Below are positions 12,753-14,378 of a DNA stretch of 14,378 nucleotides, one piece after another (the stretch's first letter is position 1; every line of letters starts with the position of its first letter). The notes beneath the pieces are model-generated. The model was not told where the DNA came from and searched no databases. It worked only from the letters and a program-made list of their open reading frames with translations. Location of the stretch: assembly GCA_964531385.1 (NCBI GenBank), contig CAZHGC010000041.1, positions 1 through 14,378 on the forward strand, written 5' to 3'. A program made the position numbers and the translations under genes. This DNA comes from MGBC114079 sp964531385 (lineage in GTDB: Bacteria; Bacillota; Clostridia; Lachnospirales; CAG-274).

Positions 12753-14031
12753 AATAAAGCTCTACTTCTATTCTCACTTCCGAAAGCAGAGGAATTTCTT
12801 TATCTTTCGCCAAAACCTCCTTTAACTGCTCCGGACGCTCCTGTGGTCTGCCTCCGGTATAGGTTTTGAAAAACTCTGAAAACTTTTCTTTAGTAGTTAA
12901 AAAACATCTTTCAACCGCTTTTGACTGACCATGTGCCACTCTTGCGTTGTGCATCACAACCCCACAACGTTCCAATATAGTCATTCCATAGTCGGCTGTA
13001 TTATCTGTTTTTCGTCTGCCCCTGCCTCCAAAGTCAGAAGTCAGGAACTCTCTACCATTGTCGAGGTATACTGATTTAGGTAACCCCCATTTTTCAACAG
13101 CTTTTCTAAAGGCTATAATAGCCCCGTCACTGTCCGCTGATTTCCTTAGAACGCAAGATAAAATCTTCCTCGAACGGGTATCAAACCAAACATTTAAATG
13201 TGGTCTGAATACTTCGCCTGTTATGTCATCCTTAACAAAAAAGTCTAACGTGTGGTAGTCACTCGACCACACTTCATTGCTTTCAATCTGTTCATAATCC
13301 CTAACAAGGTAAGGTAAACAGTTTTCTGCAAAACTTTTATTCCCTTTTCGATAATACTCCATAATGCAGTCAGGAATTTTTTCAGCCTTCCGTCTGAAAG
13401 ACGCTACATTAGGTAAAGGCAATAAATCCTCTCTTTGTAATTCACAGTAATCTCTAACAAGCTCATAAACCGTCTGCACTCCCGGTTCTCCTTGGACTAG
13501 GTAATAAGATTTAAATATTTCCCAAACCTCGTCTTTTATCCTGCTTTCTCCTTTTCTGGCACTCTGATGCCTTAAATCCGCAAGTCCGACATCTCCATGT
13601 GCTTTTTTAGCGTTATCTTTTCTATGTAAACTCCTTTCTGAAATTTTTTTATCATTAACCATGTTCCAAGATTTTACGAACTCCTTAGTGGCTTCAGTCT
13701 TGCCTTTGGGAAACTGTGCGGTGTAAGCTTGCCACTTGCTTAACGCATTGTTCCAAAAGACTATATCAGCCTTCTGCTGCTCGTTCAGGTCCTCAATGGC
13801 TAATATCTTTTTTTCATCAACCTTGGCAAGCTTTTTCTGCTGTGCCGCATACCTTTTTTGAGCCTGCGGCGAAAGGTCTTCTAATGCAATGCGGTATTCA
13901 AAGCCTTGTTTTGTGTCGGTTTTTACTTTAACCGCTTTCAATCTATTTTGTTGAATTTTTTTTATAATGTTAAAATAGTCTTTTTTTTCTAATTCCGCCA
14001 CTTCCACTACACTCAACAGCACCTCATTCAA
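12688..14031 (-). CDS. MuA-like DDE transposase, N-terminal and catalytic part (frameshifted)
   Basis: Transposase of the Mu A family that pairs phage ends, nicks them and performs strand transfer. Residues 1-60 are a Mu-type winged-helix DNA-binding domain (VAELEKKDYFNIIKKIQQNR), an HTH-like segment lies near 128-142, and the rve/RNase H core gives Asp258 (SSDYHTLDF), Asp324 (VYLDNGREF) and Glu374 (GQSKAVERCF). That is a complete DDE triad with spacing near MuA's 269/336/392. The frame ends at TGA 12688-12690, about 200 residues early; the missing part continues in the +1 frame. The last residues after SEAEG (near 440) are out of pattern. TTG 14031 has a good AGGGGGTG. Two small genes precede it in the same direction. 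Confidence 0.93.
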   Translation of the reverse strand: MNEVLLSVVEVAELEKKDYFNIIKKIQQNRLKAVKVKTDTKQGFEYRIALEDLSPQAQKRYAAQQKKLAKVDEKKILAIEDLNEQQKADIVFWNNALSKWQAYTAQFPKGKTEATKEFVKSWNMVNDKKISERSLHRKDNAKKAHGDVGLADLRHQSARKGESRIKDEVWEIFKSYYLVQGEPGVQTVYELVRDYCELQREDLLPLPNVASFRRKAEKIPDCIMEYYRKGNKSFAENCLPYLVRDYEQIESNEVWSSDYHTLDFFVKDDITGEVFRPHLNVWFDTRSRKILSCVLRKSADSDGAIIAFRKAVEKWGLPKSVYLDNGREFLTSDFGGRGRRKTDNTADYGMTILERCGVVMHNARVAHGQSKAVERCFLTTKEKFSEFFKTYTGGRPQERPEQLKEVLAKDKEIPLLSEVRIEVELYFEGLYNERPSEAEGIAWQVSK

Positions 14032-14068
14032 GTAATTACACCCCCTTTTGAAATTATTGATTTTATCA

Positions 14069-14245
14069 TCAAGCCCTTGTTTTTAAAGATTTAGATTTTA
14101 TAAACTGCTTAACCGAACGAAATTCGGCTTCGTCTAATTCTGTATTGTAAGAAACATCTATAACAGAATTTAGAATAGAATATACATCTTTTGGAGTTAA
14201 GTTAAACTTGGAAGCATAAGAAAAAACATCCTCCATCGTTACCAA
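14069..14245 (-). CDS. Small hypothetical protein ahead of the transposase
   Basis: A 58-residue helical protein (VTMEDVFSYASKFNLTPKDV, then YSILNSVIDVSYN, DEAEFRSVKQFIKS) that is not recognised. TTG 14245 has AGAGGGTGA upstream; an internal ATG three codons later lacks a site. It lies between an XRE regulator and the transposase, 37 bases before the transposase start. A role in early regulation is only positional. Confidence 0.65.
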   Translation of the reverse strand: MVTMEDVFSYASKFNLTPKDVYSILNSVIDVSYNTELDEAEFRSVKQFIKSKSLKTRA

Positions 14246-14261
14246 TTAAATCACCCTCTTT

Positions 14262-14378
14262 TTAATCTTCTTCCAGAAAGTCATCTAAGGTACACCCTAA
14301 AATCTTCGCAATCTCTTTGGCGGTTAAAAGATTTGGAATTTTTGTACCTCGCTCGTACTGAGCAATAAGTGAACGGTT
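14262..14378 (-). CDS. XRE-family HTH regulator, 3' part only (Cro/Ner-like)
   Basis: The last 38 residues of an XRE-type helix-turn-helix protein; the 5' part lies beyond the window edge. Visible are SLIAQYERGTKIPNLLTAKE and IAKILGCTLDDFLEED, matching the second half of an HTH_3 domain: the recognition helix, then the following helices and the usual short acidic end. Short XRE proteins that end this way are about 65-75 residues. Because it is co-oriented with, and next to, the transposase genes, it suits the Ner/Cro role (early negative regulator) better than the main repressor, which in Mu is divergent. That choice is inference. Confidence 0.85.
   Translation of the reverse strand, partial: NRSLIAQYERGTKIPNLLTAKEIAKILGCTLDDFLEED

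Noticed and set aside
1..14378. CRISPR array, tRNA or rRNA genes
   Set aside because: No regularly spaced long direct repeats and no cloverleaf or conserved rRNA stretch seen on either strand.

Overview
The window is the early-to-head part of a Mu-like transposable prophage from a low-G+C Bacillota host. Clostridia or Tissierellia is the best guess: the DNA is AT-rich by eye, ribosome binding sites are strong AGGAGG types, GTG and TTG starts are common, and several small proteins look like clostridial phage families. Every gene I support lies on the minus strand, so the biological reading direction is from position 14378 down to 1. A run of exactly 100 N (6063-6162) marks a scaffold join, so this is a draft assembly. 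Neither prophage end is present.

Layout in transcription order. (1) 14378-14069: the 3' end of an XRE-type Cro/Ner-like regulator, then a 58-residue unknown protein. (2) 14031-10482: the transposition module. It holds a MuA-type DDE transposase split into two frames, four small genes, and a MuB-type AAA+ ATPase. (3) 10386-9315: small early genes, including a DUF6906-like protein and a GemA (Mu gp16) homologue. (4) 9340-7227: a replication-like block with an unknown protein, a DnaC/DnaI-type helicase loader carrying an N-terminal zinc cluster, an AbrB-zinc protein and a coiled-coil protein. (5) 7223-6853: a 103-residue candidate late regulator followed by a rho-independent terminator. (6) 6833-5156: lysis and neighbours, namely an Amidase_2 endolysin broken by the gap, an LL-H-type holin and a membrane coiled-coil protein in the Mu gp25 position. 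(7) 5153-57: packaging and head genes, namely a Mu gp26-position winged helix, a Mu gp27 family protein, a second HTH protein, the large terminase, an SPP1 gp6-type portal and an SPP1 gp7/Mu F-type minor head protein.

How it works together (inference from the families): MuA and MuB homologues carry out replicative transposition. GemA and the helicase-loader block would modulate the host and feed replication forks at the strand-transfer product. After the late switch, lysis genes are read through into gp25-gp27-like genes, terminase, portal and head genes. The hybrid of a Mu-type core with an SPP1-type portal and a phage-encoded helicase loader is the most distinctive trait.

Two reading frames look broken or recoded: a +1 shift in the transposase near 12712, and an in-frame TAG at 57-59 in the minor head gene with family-like coding sequence continuing beyond it. 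A third junction (A7G6 run at 9037-9049, with a 128-base CDS overlap) is ambiguous. They may reflect prophage decay, recoding or assembly error. No non-coding stretch exceeds 300 bases; the longest is 4155-4320, which holds a candidate regulated promoter and a hairpin.
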